Shown here piece by piece: positions 25,510 through 34,389 of a stretch of DNA of 64,000 nt. The translations under genes and the position numbers were made by a program. The DNA is from CALKHT01 sp964511575 (lineage in GTDB: Bacteria > Planctomycetota > Phycisphaerae > Phycisphaerales > Phycisphaeraceae), in NCBI GenBank assembly GCA_964511575.1, contig CAZEFM010000007.1, forward strand, positions 1 to 64,000, given 5' to 3'. Within the stretch, counting starts at the first letter, position 1. The number at the start of each line of letters is the position of its first letter. The notes under the pieces are model-generated. The model searched no databases, was not told the origin of the DNA, and was given only the letters and a program-made list of their open reading frames with translations.

Positions 25510-27525
25510 TCACTTCGCTTCCAGCCACGCCAGGTTGAAGCGATAGTGCTGACCGCTTGAAATCAGGTGAATGGTGCCATCGGGTGATTGCGTGGAGGCG
25601 AGATAGCCACGCGGCTCGGCATGGGTCGCGTCCATTTTGAACTGGCCGGTCCACGCGCCGCCGATCAACTCGCGCGTCTTGCCATCGGCGACCAGTCGCT
25701 GAATCGGCCAGGTTTCGCCCTCGTCGTACGAGAGCGCCGCGAACATGCCGAACGCCCGACGTTTCTCGCCGTCGTGGCAGATCAGCTCCATACCTTCAAA
25801 GTCCTTGTCGTTCTGCGGGTGATGGGTGAACGACACCAGGAGCAGCGGCCCCTCCGCCAGTCGCATCAGCGTCAAGCGCTGCCCGCCGGCGATGGGCGGG
25901 AACGCGCTGGCCTTGTACGTCCATGTCCTGCCCTTGTCGCTGGAATAGCTGACGGGCATGCGGCCGTTGATCGCATCGCCGCGACCGAACGCCATCAACC
26001 TGCCGTCCTTCAGTTCCACGATGCCGGCGTGAATCCCGGCGATGCTGCCACCCGTGACGCCCGGGCCGTACTTCGGCCGCAGCGGCTCGGTGTTGATGCC
26101 CGGGTCGATCCACGTTTCGCCGCCGTCGCTGCTGATGTGGATTGCCGTGCCGCCGCTGCCGCCCGTCACCGCGTCGCAGGGCACGACGATCGTGCCGTCA
26201 CGCATCTGAATCACGCCGGCGATGGGCATGTGACGCAGGTGATGGTTGTGGTCGATCCACCGGTGCGACGACCAGGTGACGCCGTTGTCGGTGCTGGTGC
26301 GGAACATCAGCGCCAGCCGTTCCCAGCCGTGGCTCACGCCGATGCCGTTGAAGTGATAGATCGTGCCTTTGCCATCGTGCCAGATGCTCGTGGCGTGCAT
26401 GTTGCGGTCGGGCACTTTGTAGAAAAGGTCCGCCTCGTCCCATGCGTCCGCGCCATGCCGTAGCCGCGCTGCCACCACCGTCAGTTCACGTCCCGGCTCC
26501 TCCCGCGTGGAGTACCACGTCGCCAGCAGGTCGCCGTTGGGACACACCACGATGTCGGGGCAGTGGTTGTGCCGGTAATAGAGCGGGCCGTTCGCCTTGC
26601 TGTCGATCTTCACGAAGGGAATCGGTTCAGCGAAGAACGGCTGATTGTTCGGGCGCGGCCACTGGGCCTTGCGCTGACTCACATCCTTTGCCCAGATCGG
26701 CGTTGGCGGCTCTTCGGTGTACGTCAGCGCCGGCATCGGTGCCTGCACCACGCGGAAACCGATGAGCCAATGCCTGTCGTCGGGCAGCGCCCCGGAACGA
26801 TTGGCGCTGCGCAGGTAGTGCGGGGTGGTGTTGTGGCTGCCGCCGCGCGTGACACGGAACAATCCTTGCCGCGGCCCGGCGGGGTTCTTCACCGCGGCGG
26901 TCGGGTAGGGGCCGTACCAATCCAGACACCACTCCTCCACGTTGCCGTGCATGTCGTACAGCCCCCACGCGTTGGCAGGCGTCTGTCCGACCTTCAGCGA
27001 CACACGCTTGGGCGACCAGTGAGCGCCCTGCTCCTTGTGGTACACCGCGGGCAGTTCATCGCCCGTGTGAAACAACGTCGCCGTCCCCGCCCGGCAGGCA
27101 TACTCCCATTCCGCTTCCGTCGGCAGGCGGTACGGCTTGCCTTCCTTCTTCGACAGCCACGCGCAGAACGCCATCGCCTCTTCCCACGACACATCGATGA
27201 CGGCGTCATCATCCTCCGTGGAAAGGTTCAGCCGGCCGCGTCGGCTGCGGTGCTCCGGATCAAACTGCTCGTACTGGGCGTTGGTCACCTCCGTCGCGCT
27301 CATGCGAAAAGCCTGCGTGATGGTCACGGCGTGCACCGGCTTCTCGTCGTAGTCGCCCACCTCCGACCCGCGCACATAGATGCCCGGCTTGATCGGCACC
27401 AGCTCCATGCCCAGGCTGTTGGTGGTTCGTTCCGCCGCCGCCGCGCTCATGCCACACACCAACGGCAGCGCCAACGCCATGAAGCGAAACCATCGGCCTC
27501 GCGAAATCGAGCGAATCGTCATCAT
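25510..27525 (-). CDS. SUMF1/FGE-like domain fused to a sialidase-like beta-propeller (secreted)
   Basis: The 671-residue protein has a signal peptide (FMALALPLVCGMSAAAA). Residues ~35-260 are an FGE-sulfatase (SUMF1) domain: MELVPIKPGIYVRGSEVG, TEVTNAQYEQF, YRLPTEAEWEYACRAGT, MHGNVEEWCLDWYG, VTRGGSHN and GFRVV. Residues ~300-671 form a BNR/sialidase-type propeller with Asp-box-like repeats (STDNGVTW, SSDGGETW, SSDKGRTW, SYDEGETW). The CxxxxC active pair of true formylglycine-generating enzymes is absent. The equivalent region reads NTTPHYLRSANRSG, so the N-terminal domain probably is not a sulfatase activator. ATG 27525 is chosen, with GGAG upstream, and a second ATG follows directly. It may hydrolyse or bind acidic glycans. 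The fusion itself is unusual. Confidence 0.85.
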   Translation of the reverse strand: MMTIRSISRGRWFRFMALALPLVCGMSAAAAERTTNSLGMELVPIKPGIYVRGSEVGDYDEKPVHAVTITQAFRMSATEVTNAQYEQFDPEHRSRRGRLNLSTEDDDAVIDVSWEEAMAFCAWLSKKEGKPYRLPTEAEWEYACRAGTATLFHTGDELPAVYHKEQGAHWSPKRVSLKVGQTPANAWGLYDMHGNVEEWCLDWYGPYPTAAVKNPAGPRQGLFRVTRGGSHNTTPHYLRSANRSGALPDDRHWLIGFRVVQAPMPALTYTEEPPTPIWAKDVSQRKAQWPRPNNQPFFAEPIPFVKIDSKANGPLYYRHNHCPDIVVCPNGDLLATWYSTREEPGRELTVVAARLRHGADAWDEADLFYKVPDRNMHATSIWHDGKGTIYHFNGIGVSHGWERLALMFRTSTDNGVTWSSHRWIDHNHHLRHMPIAGVIQMRDGTIVVPCDAVTGGSGGTAIHISSDGGETWIDPGINTEPLRPKYGPGVTGGSIAGIHAGIVELKDGRLMAFGRGDAINGRMPVSYSSDKGRTWTYKASAFPPIAGGQRLTLMRLAEGPLLLVSFTHHPQNDKDFEGMELICHDGEKRRAFGMFAALSYDEGETWPIQRLVADGKTRELIGGAWTGQFKMDATHAEPRGYLASTQSPDGTIHLISSGQHYRFNLAWLEAK

Positions 27526-27573
27526 GAAACTCCACAGGAAGAGAATGTCGCGATCAGCCACAACGGATAACGC

Positions 27574-28401
27574 TTACGAGTTCGGATAGGGATAGATGGG
27601 GAAGTACTGCCCCGGCCCGGGAACGCCCGCACCCCATTGCGCGTTGCCGGCGCCCCACCATTGACCGTTCATCAGCAACTCCTCGGTCTTCACAAACGAA
27701 CCGTGCCCATCCGCCCACGTGCTGTTGAAACCCTTCGAATGACGTTGCGATGTGCCCTCGTTGCGCCAGTTCCACGGCCCGAACTGAGCCTGCCCCGGTT
27801 CGAGGATCGAACGGTAGTTGCGATCAGGCGTCAGTGCGCCCTCACCGATGAACATCACCGTGCTGGGGGCGTAGGACTGACCCGTGCTCGATGTCCACGG
27901 GCCCTCCATCTTGACTTCGCGACCGTACGTGTTGCCCGGACCGTAATCGGCGCGGCCGAACGATTCGAAGTTCATCGCATAATCGAACACGCCGAACGGC
28001 GCTGTCGCATCCGGTCCGGTGATGCCTTCACCGGCGCCTTCGGGGGGTGATCCGGTGAACGGACGTTTGCGCACGCCCAATGCGTTTTCGCCGGTTGACG
28101 TTGGACATTCGTACGCTTCTCCGGCGTTGTAGTAGGGCATCATGTCGTCCGCCCAGAACTTCGAGCCTGCGCCCCACCCCGTGTACAGCGGTGGAGGCAA
28201 CTGGTTGTGGTCGTTGGCATATCCCATCATCGCCGTGCCGATCTGCCGTGTCGTTGCCAGGCACCGCACCGCGTGCGCCGATTCGCGTGCCTTGCCCAAT
28301 GCCGGAAGAAGCAGCGCTATCAACAGCGCAATGATGGAAATCACCACGAGCAGTTCGATGAGGGTGAAACCCGTGATAAGCCGATGAGGTCGCCTGATCA
28401 T
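27574..28401 (-). CDS. Pseudopilin-like protein with prepilin leader and H-X9-DG motif (DUF1559 type)
   Basis: The 275-residue protein has a type IV prepilin leader and hydrophobic helix: GFTLIELLVVISIIALLIAL, where processing after Gly and N-methylation of Phe are expected. A globular domain with CP and many Gly/Pro residues follows. Near the C-terminus HSKGFNSTWADG fits the H-X9-DG motif of the planctomycete DUF1559 family. ATG 28401 has AGGAG upstream. These proteins are present in large numbers in planctomycetes and their function is unsettled. They may be type II secretion pseudopilins or surface fibres. Position inside a carbohydrate gene run suggests a link to secretion or display of the neighbouring enzymes. 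Confidence 0.88.
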   Translation of the reverse strand: MIRRPHRLITGFTLIELLVVISIIALLIALLLPALGKARESAHAVRCLATTRQIGTAMMGYANDHNQLPPPLYTGWGAGSKFWADDMMPYYNAGEAYECPTSTGENALGVRKRPFTGSPPEGAGEGITGPDATAPFGVFDYAMNFESFGRADYGPGNTYGREVKMEGPWTSSTGQSYAPSTVMFIGEGALTPDRNYRSILEPGQAQFGPWNWRNEGTSQRHSKGFNSTWADGHGSFVKTEELLMNGQWWGAGNAQWGAGVPGPGQYFPIYPYPNS

Positions 28402-28425
28402 GGAAGGACTCCTGAAAACGCGGGG

Positions 28426-29577
28426 TTATTCGTTTTCCCGATTGTTTGCGTTGCGGACATGTTTGGGCCGTCGCAGCGTTGCCGCCATGCCGACGAGCAG
28501 CAGCGTGGCCGTCGTCGGCTCGGGCACGGCAAGCACGACGTGCTTGATCGTTTCCCGTCGATACGTGTAGACGATGTGCACCAGACCCTGAGAATCCTGG
28601 ATCACCGCCGGATAGGAGAACTCCCCTGATGCGTTCTCCAGCTCGTACACTTCCTGCCAGTGGATGCCATCGTCCGACATGGACACGACCAGTCGACCGC
28701 GTCCCGAAGCGATGGGGTTGTGCACCAGCAGCAAGCGACCATCGGCAAGTGTTAATCCATCTATACCCGAGTTGTTGTGGATCAGGCCGGTGCCTGTGAT
28801 GGGCGACCACGTCAGGCCGTCGTCGTGCGACCATGTCTGCATGATCTGGCCGGCGTTGTGGCTGCGCATGAGCACCTGAATGCGCCCATCCGGATGGATG
28901 AAGATGGTTGGCTGAATGACGCCCGGTTCCTGCGGCGTGCTGTTGATGAACGGGCCAACGCTCCAGCTTTGCCCATCGTCTTCCGATCGGGCGAAGTGCA
29001 CCTTCCAGCCGTTCGTTTCCGATGCCGAGCCGCTGAGGATCGTGCCGTCGGCGAGTCGCACGGGCTTGTTCTTGTCCGGGCCGACATAAACGACGCCGGG
29101 CGTCTTCACCAAATCGGTCGTGGTGATCGGGTCGGACCATGTCAGCCCGCCGTCGTGGGACACACGTTCTTCGCTCCACCATGTGCTGGGCGTCGGCCCC
29201 ACCTTGTAATACAGACGCAGTTCATCCGGCTGCGTGTAAAACAGCACGGGATTCCACGTGGGATACCGCGTGGTTGCATTCGCAATGCCATGCGCCACGC
29301 GCTGCGGCATCGACCAGCCCGAACCGGTGTTGCGGCTGAGATAGATCTCGACGTTGGGGTGGCCCTCATGCGGCCCGGCGTACCACGCCGCCACCAGACC
29401 GTCCGGCGTTTCCACGATCGTGGGCGCATGCGACTGGCCCCACATATGCTGCGGAAAGATGAACGCGCTGCTGCGTTCCTCAACGATCCAATCACCCAGG
29501 GTGATGCGCGGCGTGATCGCCAATACGATCGCGATGGCCATCGACCACCAGGTGCACAGGTATTGCGGGTTCATCAA
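28426..29577 (-). CDS. Sialidase-like (BNR repeat) secreted protein with PEP-CTERM anchor
   Basis: The 383-residue protein has an N-terminal signal (MAIAIVLAITPRITLG), a six-bladed-propeller-type body with Asp-box-like segments (SRNTGSGWSM, SHDGGLTWSD, SEDDGQSWSV, SHDDGLTWSP, SDDGIHWQ), and the C-terminal sorting tail VPEPTTATLLLVGMAATLRRPK. That tail is a PEP-CTERM signal recognised by exosortase. The fold is used by sialidases and by other glycosidases and lectins. Catalytic residues cannot be placed with certainty. It lies between a PEP-CTERM gene and a pseudopilin gene on the same strand. Export and envelope-associated sorting are well supported, whereas sialic acid as substrate is a guess. 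Confidence 0.82.
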   Translation of the reverse strand: MMNPQYLCTWWSMAIAIVLAITPRITLGDWIVEERSSAFIFPQHMWGQSHAPTIVETPDGLVAAWYAGPHEGHPNVEIYLSRNTGSGWSMPQRVAHGIANATTRYPTWNPVLFYTQPDELRLYYKVGPTPSTWWSEERVSHDGGLTWSDPITTTDLVKTPGVVYVGPDKNKPVRLADGTILSGSASETNGWKVHFARSEDDGQSWSVGPFINSTPQEPGVIQPTIFIHPDGRIQVLMRSHNAGQIMQTWSHDDGLTWSPITGTGLIHNNSGIDGLTLADGRLLLVHNPIASGRGRLVVSMSDDGIHWQEVYELENASGEFSYPAVIQDSQGLVHIVYTYRRETIKHVVLAVPEPTTATLLLVGMAATLRRPKHVRNANNRENE

Positions 29578-29694
29578 TAACGTCCTGGTGAACGGAAACA
29601 GGAACGCGACACGATGCGCGCGGCCGAGGGCGGTCTGCCATCGGCCCGGAAAGCGAGGTCACCCCGGTCGAGATGACCCCACCAGGCAGGCCCG

Positions 29695-30513
29695 TTATCG
29701 GGTGCGGCGACGCAGCGTCAGCAACGCTCCGCCGATCACCAGTGCCAGCGATGCGGGTTCGGGAACAATGCCCGACACGGCTTCGGCATAGGTGGTGGTG
29801 ATGCGAATTTCATCCACACCCCAATCGATGTTGCTGCCGCCACGGATCGCGATCGTGCTGATGCCCTCCGCGAGGGGGAAGGTGCGGTCGATGTCCCAGA
29901 CGATCGGCTCGCTCTGGCTCACGACCTGCGCGGGGTTGAGAAAGCTGAGTCTGAGTCGGTCGTTGCCCTCGGACACATCGAGGCGACCCAGGACGAAATA
30001 GGTAATGCCGTTCGAGAGCAGCGATGCGAAGGTGCAGGGGTTTTCCGTGCCGACGCAGGCGCGCAGGTTGTTGTCGCTGCCCACGCCGATGTCGATTCGG
30101 GCATGGCCGTTGTTGTTGATGGGTTGGAGTTGCAGGCCGCTCATGAACGCCGATCCGCTGGTTTGTGGATGCTGCGAGCGCTGCATGAGGAAGCTGAAGT
30201 AGTAGGTACCTTCCGCTTCGTTGTCGATGGTCAGGCTGAGGTCGCGATTGGCGACGCCGGCACCGGATTTTCCTGCGCTGCCGCCGGTGGTGGGGCTGGT
30301 CACGCCCGCGGGATAGGACAGACTGCTGCCGTCGACGGACACATCGGGGTTCGTGACCCACCCACTGGCGAAACCGACGCCACCGTTGCCGCCGTTCAGC
30401 GAGCCCGGCGCATAGTCGAACCCTTCATAAACCAGGATGTCGCCGTATGCCGTGGTGGCAAGACCCAGGCTGGCGGCAGCGGCGAATGCGAGCGAAAGAC
30501 GAGACAGTTGCAT
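29695..30513 (-). CDS. PEP-CTERM protein, putative carbohydrate-binding beta-sandwich
   Basis: The 272-residue protein has a signal peptide (LSLAFAAAASLGLATTAYG), a body rich in Gly, Ser, Asn and beta strands (ILVYEGFDYAPGSLNGGNGGVGF is a recurrent opening in planctomycete PEP-CTERM proteins), and the tail VPEPASLALVIGGALLTLRRRTR, a clear PEP-CTERM signal. ATG 30513 has GAGGAGG upstream. The body resembles concanavalin-like lectin domains in planctomycete secreted proteins, but I see no diagnostic residue. It is the first structural gene after the leftward GntR gene. No exosortase gene lies in this window. Confidence 0.85.
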   Translation of the reverse strand: MQLSRLSLAFAAAASLGLATTAYGDILVYEGFDYAPGSLNGGNGGVGFASGWVTNPDVSVDGSSLSYPAGVTSPTTGGSAGKSGAGVANRDLSLTIDNEAEGTYYFSFLMQRSQHPQTSGSAFMSGLQLQPINNNGHARIDIGVGSDNNLRACVGTENPCTFASLLSNGITYFVLGRLDVSEGNDRLRLSFLNPAQVVSQSEPIVWDIDRTFPLAEGISTIAIRGGSNIDWGVDEIRITTTYAEAVSGIVPEPASLALVIGGALLTLRRRTR

Positions 30514-30869
30514 GGTAAGCCTCCTCGATGAAGTGAAAGATTGGACCTTTGTCGACGATGGATTGCGTGTGAAAGCGTGCGACTCCGGACCGTAACGTTG
30601 ACGACGACGATCTCTCTCTTCCGGTCAGCACAGACGAACGGGTTTGCTCCTTTCCATGAACGTGACAGGGGACTCCATTGAGAGGCGCAGCGATCGCGCT
30701 ACGCTTGTTTTGCATCTTGATGACGCTGCCGGCCACAGGCACACCGACAACGTCGGCCTTCGCGGTCGCCTTGAAGTCGACACACGAACGCGCCGTCACG
30801 CCAGAACCACAATGTCAACCAATCAACGGCGTGCAGACGTGGCACGCCGCACCGAAACCTGATCAGAAC
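30514..30869. other. Intergenic region between the leftward GntR and PEP-CTERM genes
   Basis: These 356 bases hold no gene that I can support. The GntR end contributes a GC hairpin at 30827-30849. The part next to the PEP-CTERM gene must hold its ribosome-binding site and probably its own promoter. No -35/-10 pair stands out. Confidence 0.4.
30827..30849 (-). terminator. Hairpin after the leftward GntR gene
   Basis: A perfect eight-base-pair stem (CGGCGTGC and GCACGCCG) with a seven-base loop begins 21 bases after the GntR stop codon. Read leftward it is followed by TTGATTGGTTG, a T-rich but interrupted tract, so termination may be partial. Confidence 0.45.
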
Positions 30870-31631
30870 TTATGAAGAAGACGAAACGCGTACACCACCA
30901 CCCACATCCCCATGCATCCAGTGCGCTTCCAACTGCATGCGATCGTATGCACTGATGGTCAGGTACTGACCATGACGGATGTGCCTGGCGAGCCAGTCGC
31001 GTGCGGCCGCGCCATCGCGCCGCGCCATCGCGTTGTAGATCCGCCGATGGAAACAGTACGTGTTGACCACGGTGGAAAGATTGAAGCCGTGCCGATACGT
31101 GCTGAAGATGCGCTCCAGCGCGTGGCAGTCCGCCATCACCTTTTCCAGTCGGCGATTGTTGACCGCCCGGAGAATCAGCATGTGGAAAGCGTAATCCGAC
31201 TGGTGGAACTGATCGAGCATCTGGGCGGGCATCTCATCCTCGCCCGAGTCGCGAAGCTGGTATGCCAGTCGCCGCATCGCCTCCACGTAGCCACGCATCT
31301 GCTGCAAATGGGCGTCGCTGATGCGTTCGGCGGCGCGTTCGGCGGCGAAGGGCTCCACGCATTCACGCAGTTCGTACAGCTCGATCGCTTCGCGTCGGCC
31401 CAGACGACGCACCACCGCGCCCAGGCGGGGTACCAGCTCCACAAAACCCTCGCTGGCGAGTTTGCCCATCGCTTCGCGCACCGGCGTCGTGCTGATGCCC
31501 AGCTCCGCGCCGAGCTTCTTGTAGTCCAGCCGTGCCCCGGACCCGTATTCCCCGGAAACGAGACGGGCCCGCACATGCTGGTAGACACGATCGGGCAGCG
31601 ATAGTTCCAACTCTGCGGTCTCCACGTGCAC
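30870..31631 (-). CDS. GntR-family transcriptional regulator with FCD ligand domain
   Basis: The protein of about 253 residues has an N-terminal winged helix (LPDRVYQHVRARLVSGEYGSG, then LGAELGISTTPVREAMGKLASEGFVELVPRLGAVV). An all-helical FCD domain follows (ELYELRECVEPFAAERAAER, FHMLILRAVNNRRLEKV, HRRIYNAMARRDG), which usually binds an organic acid and often a metal. GTG 31631 is chosen because it is the first plausible start before the helix-turn-helix. No good ribosome-binding site is seen and upstream starts cannot be excluded. It is divergent from a second FCD regulator 250 bases away. The shared intergenic region contains two sets of palindromes. FCD regulators commonly control uronate, gluconate or sialate operons. 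Confidence 0.87.
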   Translation of the reverse strand: MHVETAELELSLPDRVYQHVRARLVSGEYGSGARLDYKKLGAELGISTTPVREAMGKLASEGFVELVPRLGAVVRRLGRREAIELYELRECVEPFAAERAAERISDAHLQQMRGYVEAMRRLAYQLRDSGEDEMPAQMLDQFHQSDYAFHMLILRAVNNRRLEKVMADCHALERIFSTYRHGFNLSTVVNTYCFHRRIYNAMARRDGAAARDWLARHIRHGQYLTISAYDRMQLEAHWMHGDVGGGVRVSSSS

Positions 31632-31733
31632 CCGAATATACTCAGGTGCATGCAAGCTTACCGAGCTTGCCCAATGCCTGTCAATGGGAATTTTTCGTTG
31701 GCATCCGCCCAACGAGCGTACGGGAGCGTCGTG

Positions 31734-31768
31734 AATATTGTAAAAACTGATAATCACAATATTTGTGA
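31734..31768. promoter_or_regulatory. AT-rich palindromes upstream of the leftward GntR gene (candidate operator)
   Basis: Two overlapping dyads lie in an AT-rich island. The arms AATATTGT and ACAATATT are spaced by 14 bases (31734-31763). TCACAA-TAT-TTGTGA (31754-31768) is perfect. The position, about 100-135 bases upstream of the leftward GntR start and 20-50 bases before the -35 of the rightward one, suits a control site for both. Confidence 0.5.
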
Positions 31769-31785
31769 CAAACGAAAAAAACGTA

Positions 31786-31814
31786 TTGATCTTGCCGATA
31801 CCAGCTGTTATGCT
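31786..31814 (+). promoter_or_regulatory. Promoter of the rightward GntR/symporter unit
   Basis: TTGATC (31786-31791) and TATGCT (31809-31814) are separated by 17 bases, a standard sigma-70 spacing with four matches of six in each hexamer. The predicted transcription start falls inside the palindrome at 31821-31842. Confidence 0.45.
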
Positions 31815-31820
31815 GCGTAA

Positions 31821-31842
31821 CGCATCTGGAATACCAGATGCG
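31821..31842 (+). promoter_or_regulatory. GntR-type operator palindrome over the predicted transcription start
   Basis: Perfect nine-base arms CGCATCTGG and CCAGATGCG flank AATA. The core CTGGAATACCAG resembles TGGTATACCA-type sites of FCD regulators such as UxuR and ExuR. It lies seven bases after the predicted -10, where a bound repressor would block initiation. Autoregulation by either adjacent GntR protein is the simplest reading. Confidence 0.65.
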
Positions 31843-31885
31843 CTTGATTGGTGCTGAAAGAGACTCCGATGCGGAACCGCAACGC

Positions 31886-32668
31886 ATGAATACTGCCACG
31901 GGCGACTTGGCGCAACGCGCTTACGACTACATCCACGATGCCATCATCAGCGGGGCGCTGCCCGGCGGGAGCGTCGTGTCCGAGGCCCGGCTCGCCAGGG
32001 AGTTGGGCATCAGTCGTACACCGGTGGGCAAGGCGATCCGCCTGCTCGCCGCCGAGGGGTTGCTCGAACAGATTCCGCGTTTCGGCACGATCGTGCGGGG
32101 CATGGATCGGCGCGACATGCTCGAGTTGTATGAACTGCGCGAGGCTTTGGAGAGCTATGCCGCCGGTCAGGCCGCCCGCCGTATCCACGAACGGCAGCTC
32201 GCCAAGCTGCAGGCTTACTGTCGCGTTCTGCTCATGCTCGCCGATGAGGTGCGCCAGTCGGGTGCCGCGGAGCTGTCCGCCGAGCAGTTGCAGCGTTTTC
32301 TCGCCGCCGACTTCGCCTTTCACACGCTCATCATTCAGGCATCGGGCAATCGCCGCATCATGCAGCAGGTGAAGCAGTCCCGCTCCATCGCGCGCATCTT
32401 TGAAACGCGTCGTCAGCGGCACGACCTGATCACGGTGGAGAACACGCAGCATCATCATTACGCGATTCTCGATGCGCTGCGGCGGGGCGATCGCACCGCC
32501 TCGCACGATGCCATGAGTCGACACATCGAAGCCAGCCGGGAGGAAACCATGCGCCAGTTCGACTTGGCGCGCGACGGTCTGGGCGCGGAAGGCGATGTGG
32601 CCGCGCAGTTGCCTCTCGATCTGGCGAAGGAACTCGAACGCATCGAACGCGACAACTTCGGCGGATAG
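31886..32668 (+). CDS. GntR-family transcriptional regulator with FCD ligand domain
   Basis: The 260-residue protein has a winged helix (LAQRAYDYIHDAIISGALPGG, LARELGISRTPVGKAIRLLAAEGLLEQIPRFGTIV) and an FCD domain (ELYELREALESYAAGQAARRI, FHTLIIQASGNRRIMQQV, HHHYAILDALRRGDRTAS). ATG 31886 is preferred. An ATG at 31838 lies inside the operator palindrome and would add only 16 residues. It differs from the divergent regulator in the body, so the two probably respond to different ligands or pathway steps. It leads a rightward run with a Na+ symporter, a DapA/NanA-family lyase and a DUF3748 lipoprotein. A repressor lifted by a sugar acid is the usual mode in this family. Confidence 0.88.
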   Translation: MNTATGDLAQRAYDYIHDAIISGALPGGSVVSEARLARELGISRTPVGKAIRLLAAEGLLEQIPRFGTIVRGMDRRDMLELYELREALESYAAGQAARRIHERQLAKLQAYCRVLLMLADEVRQSGAAELSAEQLQRFLAADFAFHTLIIQASGNRRIMQQVKQSRSIARIFETRRQRHDLITVENTQHHHYAILDALRRGDRTASHDAMSRHIEASREETMRQFDLARDGLGAEGDVAAQLPLDLAKELERIERDNFGG

Positions 32669-32760
32669 CTCAAGCGAAGGATGCGATGGGGGACGCTCGG
32701 GCTTTCCCGTCGCCTTACGTATGCCGTTGACCTTATAGCGGCCAGGCCGCGGTGGCACGG

Positions 32761-34389
32761 ATGAACACGCACTTCATGCTTCTGGACTGGGTCGTGCTGG
32801 GCGTCTATTTCGCCGCCACCATGGCGATCGGGTTCTGCTTCTATCGCAAAAGTCGCACGGCCGACGCCTTCACCGTCGCGGGACGCTCGCTGCCCGGCTG
32901 GGTGTGCGGCCTGTCCATCTTCGCCACCTATCTCAGCAGCATCAGTTTCCTCGCGCTGCCCGGTGCGGCGTTCGCCACCAACTGGAACGGCTTCGTCTTC
33001 AGCCTGTCGCTGCCGATCGCCACGATCATCGCCGTGCGATGGTTCATGCCGTTCTATCGCAGCAGCGGCGAGGTGTCGGCCTACGCGCATCTGGAAAAGC
33101 GGTTCGGCCCGTGGGCGCGGTTCTATGCCGGCAGTTGCTACCTGCTGACCCAGATCGCACGCATGGGCATGGTCATGTATCTCATGGCGCTGCCCATCAG
33201 CGTTCTGATCGGCTGGGACATCCGCGCGGTGATCCTCATCACCGGCGTCTCGGTCACCGTGTACGCCTTTGTGGGCGGGGTTGTCGCCGTCATCTGGAAC
33301 GATGCCCTGCAGGCGGTCATCCTCATCGTGGGCGCACTGGCGTGCGTGGTGGTGATGCTGCTGGACATGCCCGAAGGACCGGGTCAGGTCTTCACCATTG
33401 CGCAAAGCAACGACAAGTTCTCCCTCGGCAGTTTCGATGTGTCGCTGGTCCAAAGCACGTTCTGGCTCGTGCTGCTCTATGGCGTGACGATGAACCTGCA
33501 GAACTTCGGCATCGACCAGAGCTACGTGCAGCGCTACATCGCTTCACGCTCCGATCGCGAAGCACGCAAAAGCGTCTGGCTGGGCGGCATGCTGTACGTG
33601 CCCGTTTCCGCGATGTTCTTTTTCATCGGCACGTGTCTGTTCGCCTACTACAGCACGCATCCGGAGGATCTGACTGAGGTGCGACAGCACAAAGCGGCGC
33701 AGGTGCTCACCGATGCGGGTGTGAGCGCGGACGATCCGCAGTATGCGACGCTGCTTGACGAACGTGCCGCCGCCATCACCGATGCGCAGCTCGGCGATGC
33801 GGTCTTTCCGCACTTTATCGGCAAGAAGCTGCCCGTGGGGGTGACGGGGCTACTCATCGCGGCGGTCTTTTCCGCCGGCATGAGTACCGTGTCCACGTCG
33901 CTCAATTCCTCGGCCACGCTGCTGCTGACCGACTGGTACAAGCGGCTCTTTGTGCGCGATCCCGGTGAGCAGCACCAGATGTTCGTGCTGCATGCCTGTA
34001 CCGTGGCGCTGGGCATCATCGGCACCGCGCTTGCACTTGTCCTGGTGCGCTACACGCAGGGGGCCTTGGATATGTGGTGGACGCTTTCGGGCATCTTCGC
34101 CGGCGGCATGGTCGGGCTGTTCCTGCTCGGTCTCATCTCCCGACGCGCCACCAGCACCACCGGGCTCGTCGCCGTCATCAGCGGGGTTGCGCTCATCACG
34201 TGGATGACGCTGTCCAGAAGCGCGTACTGGCCGCGGGCGCTTGAAACGCTGCGCAACCCGCTGCACGCCCACGCCACCGTCATCATCGGCACCATCACCA
34301 TTCTCGTGGTGGGGTTCGCCATCAGTGCCAGTCTGCCGCGACGTGCGGCCCATGTCGTTCCCCGGGAGAAGGAAGGAGTTCGTTTATGA
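32761..34389 (+). CDS. Sodium:solute symporter (SSS family)
   Basis: The 542-residue inner-membrane protein has about 13 transmembrane helices and SSS-family features. These are TMAIGFCFYRKSRTADAFTVAGRSLPGWVCGLSIFATYLSSISFLALPG in the first helices, an IWNDALQAVILIVGAL helix, and the Na+-site region AAVFSAGMSTVSTSLNSSATLLLTDWYK, whose serines match the conserved sodium-coordinating segment. ATG 32761 is used, and GTG nine bases earlier is possible. It would import an organic solute with Na+. Given the downstream lyase and the sialidase-like genes, a sialic acid or other sugar-acid substrate is plausible. The next gene starts within its stop codon (ATGA), showing translational coupling. Confidence 0.9.
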   Translation: MNTHFMLLDWVVLGVYFAATMAIGFCFYRKSRTADAFTVAGRSLPGWVCGLSIFATYLSSISFLALPGAAFATNWNGFVFSLSLPIATIIAVRWFMPFYRSSGEVSAYAHLEKRFGPWARFYAGSCYLLTQIARMGMVMYLMALPISVLIGWDIRAVILITGVSVTVYAFVGGVVAVIWNDALQAVILIVGALACVVVMLLDMPEGPGQVFTIAQSNDKFSLGSFDVSLVQSTFWLVLLYGVTMNLQNFGIDQSYVQRYIASRSDREARKSVWLGGMLYVPVSAMFFFIGTCLFAYYSTHPEDLTEVRQHKAAQVLTDAGVSADDPQYATLLDERAAAITDAQLGDAVFPHFIGKKLPVGVTGLLIAAVFSAGMSTVSTSLNSSATLLLTDWYKRLFVRDPGEQHQMFVLHACTVALGIIGTALALVLVRYTQGALDMWWTLSGIFAGGMVGLFLLGLISRRATSTTGLVAVISGVALITWMTLSRSAYWPRALETLRNPLHAHATVIIGTITILVVGFAISASLPRRAAHVVPREKEGVRL

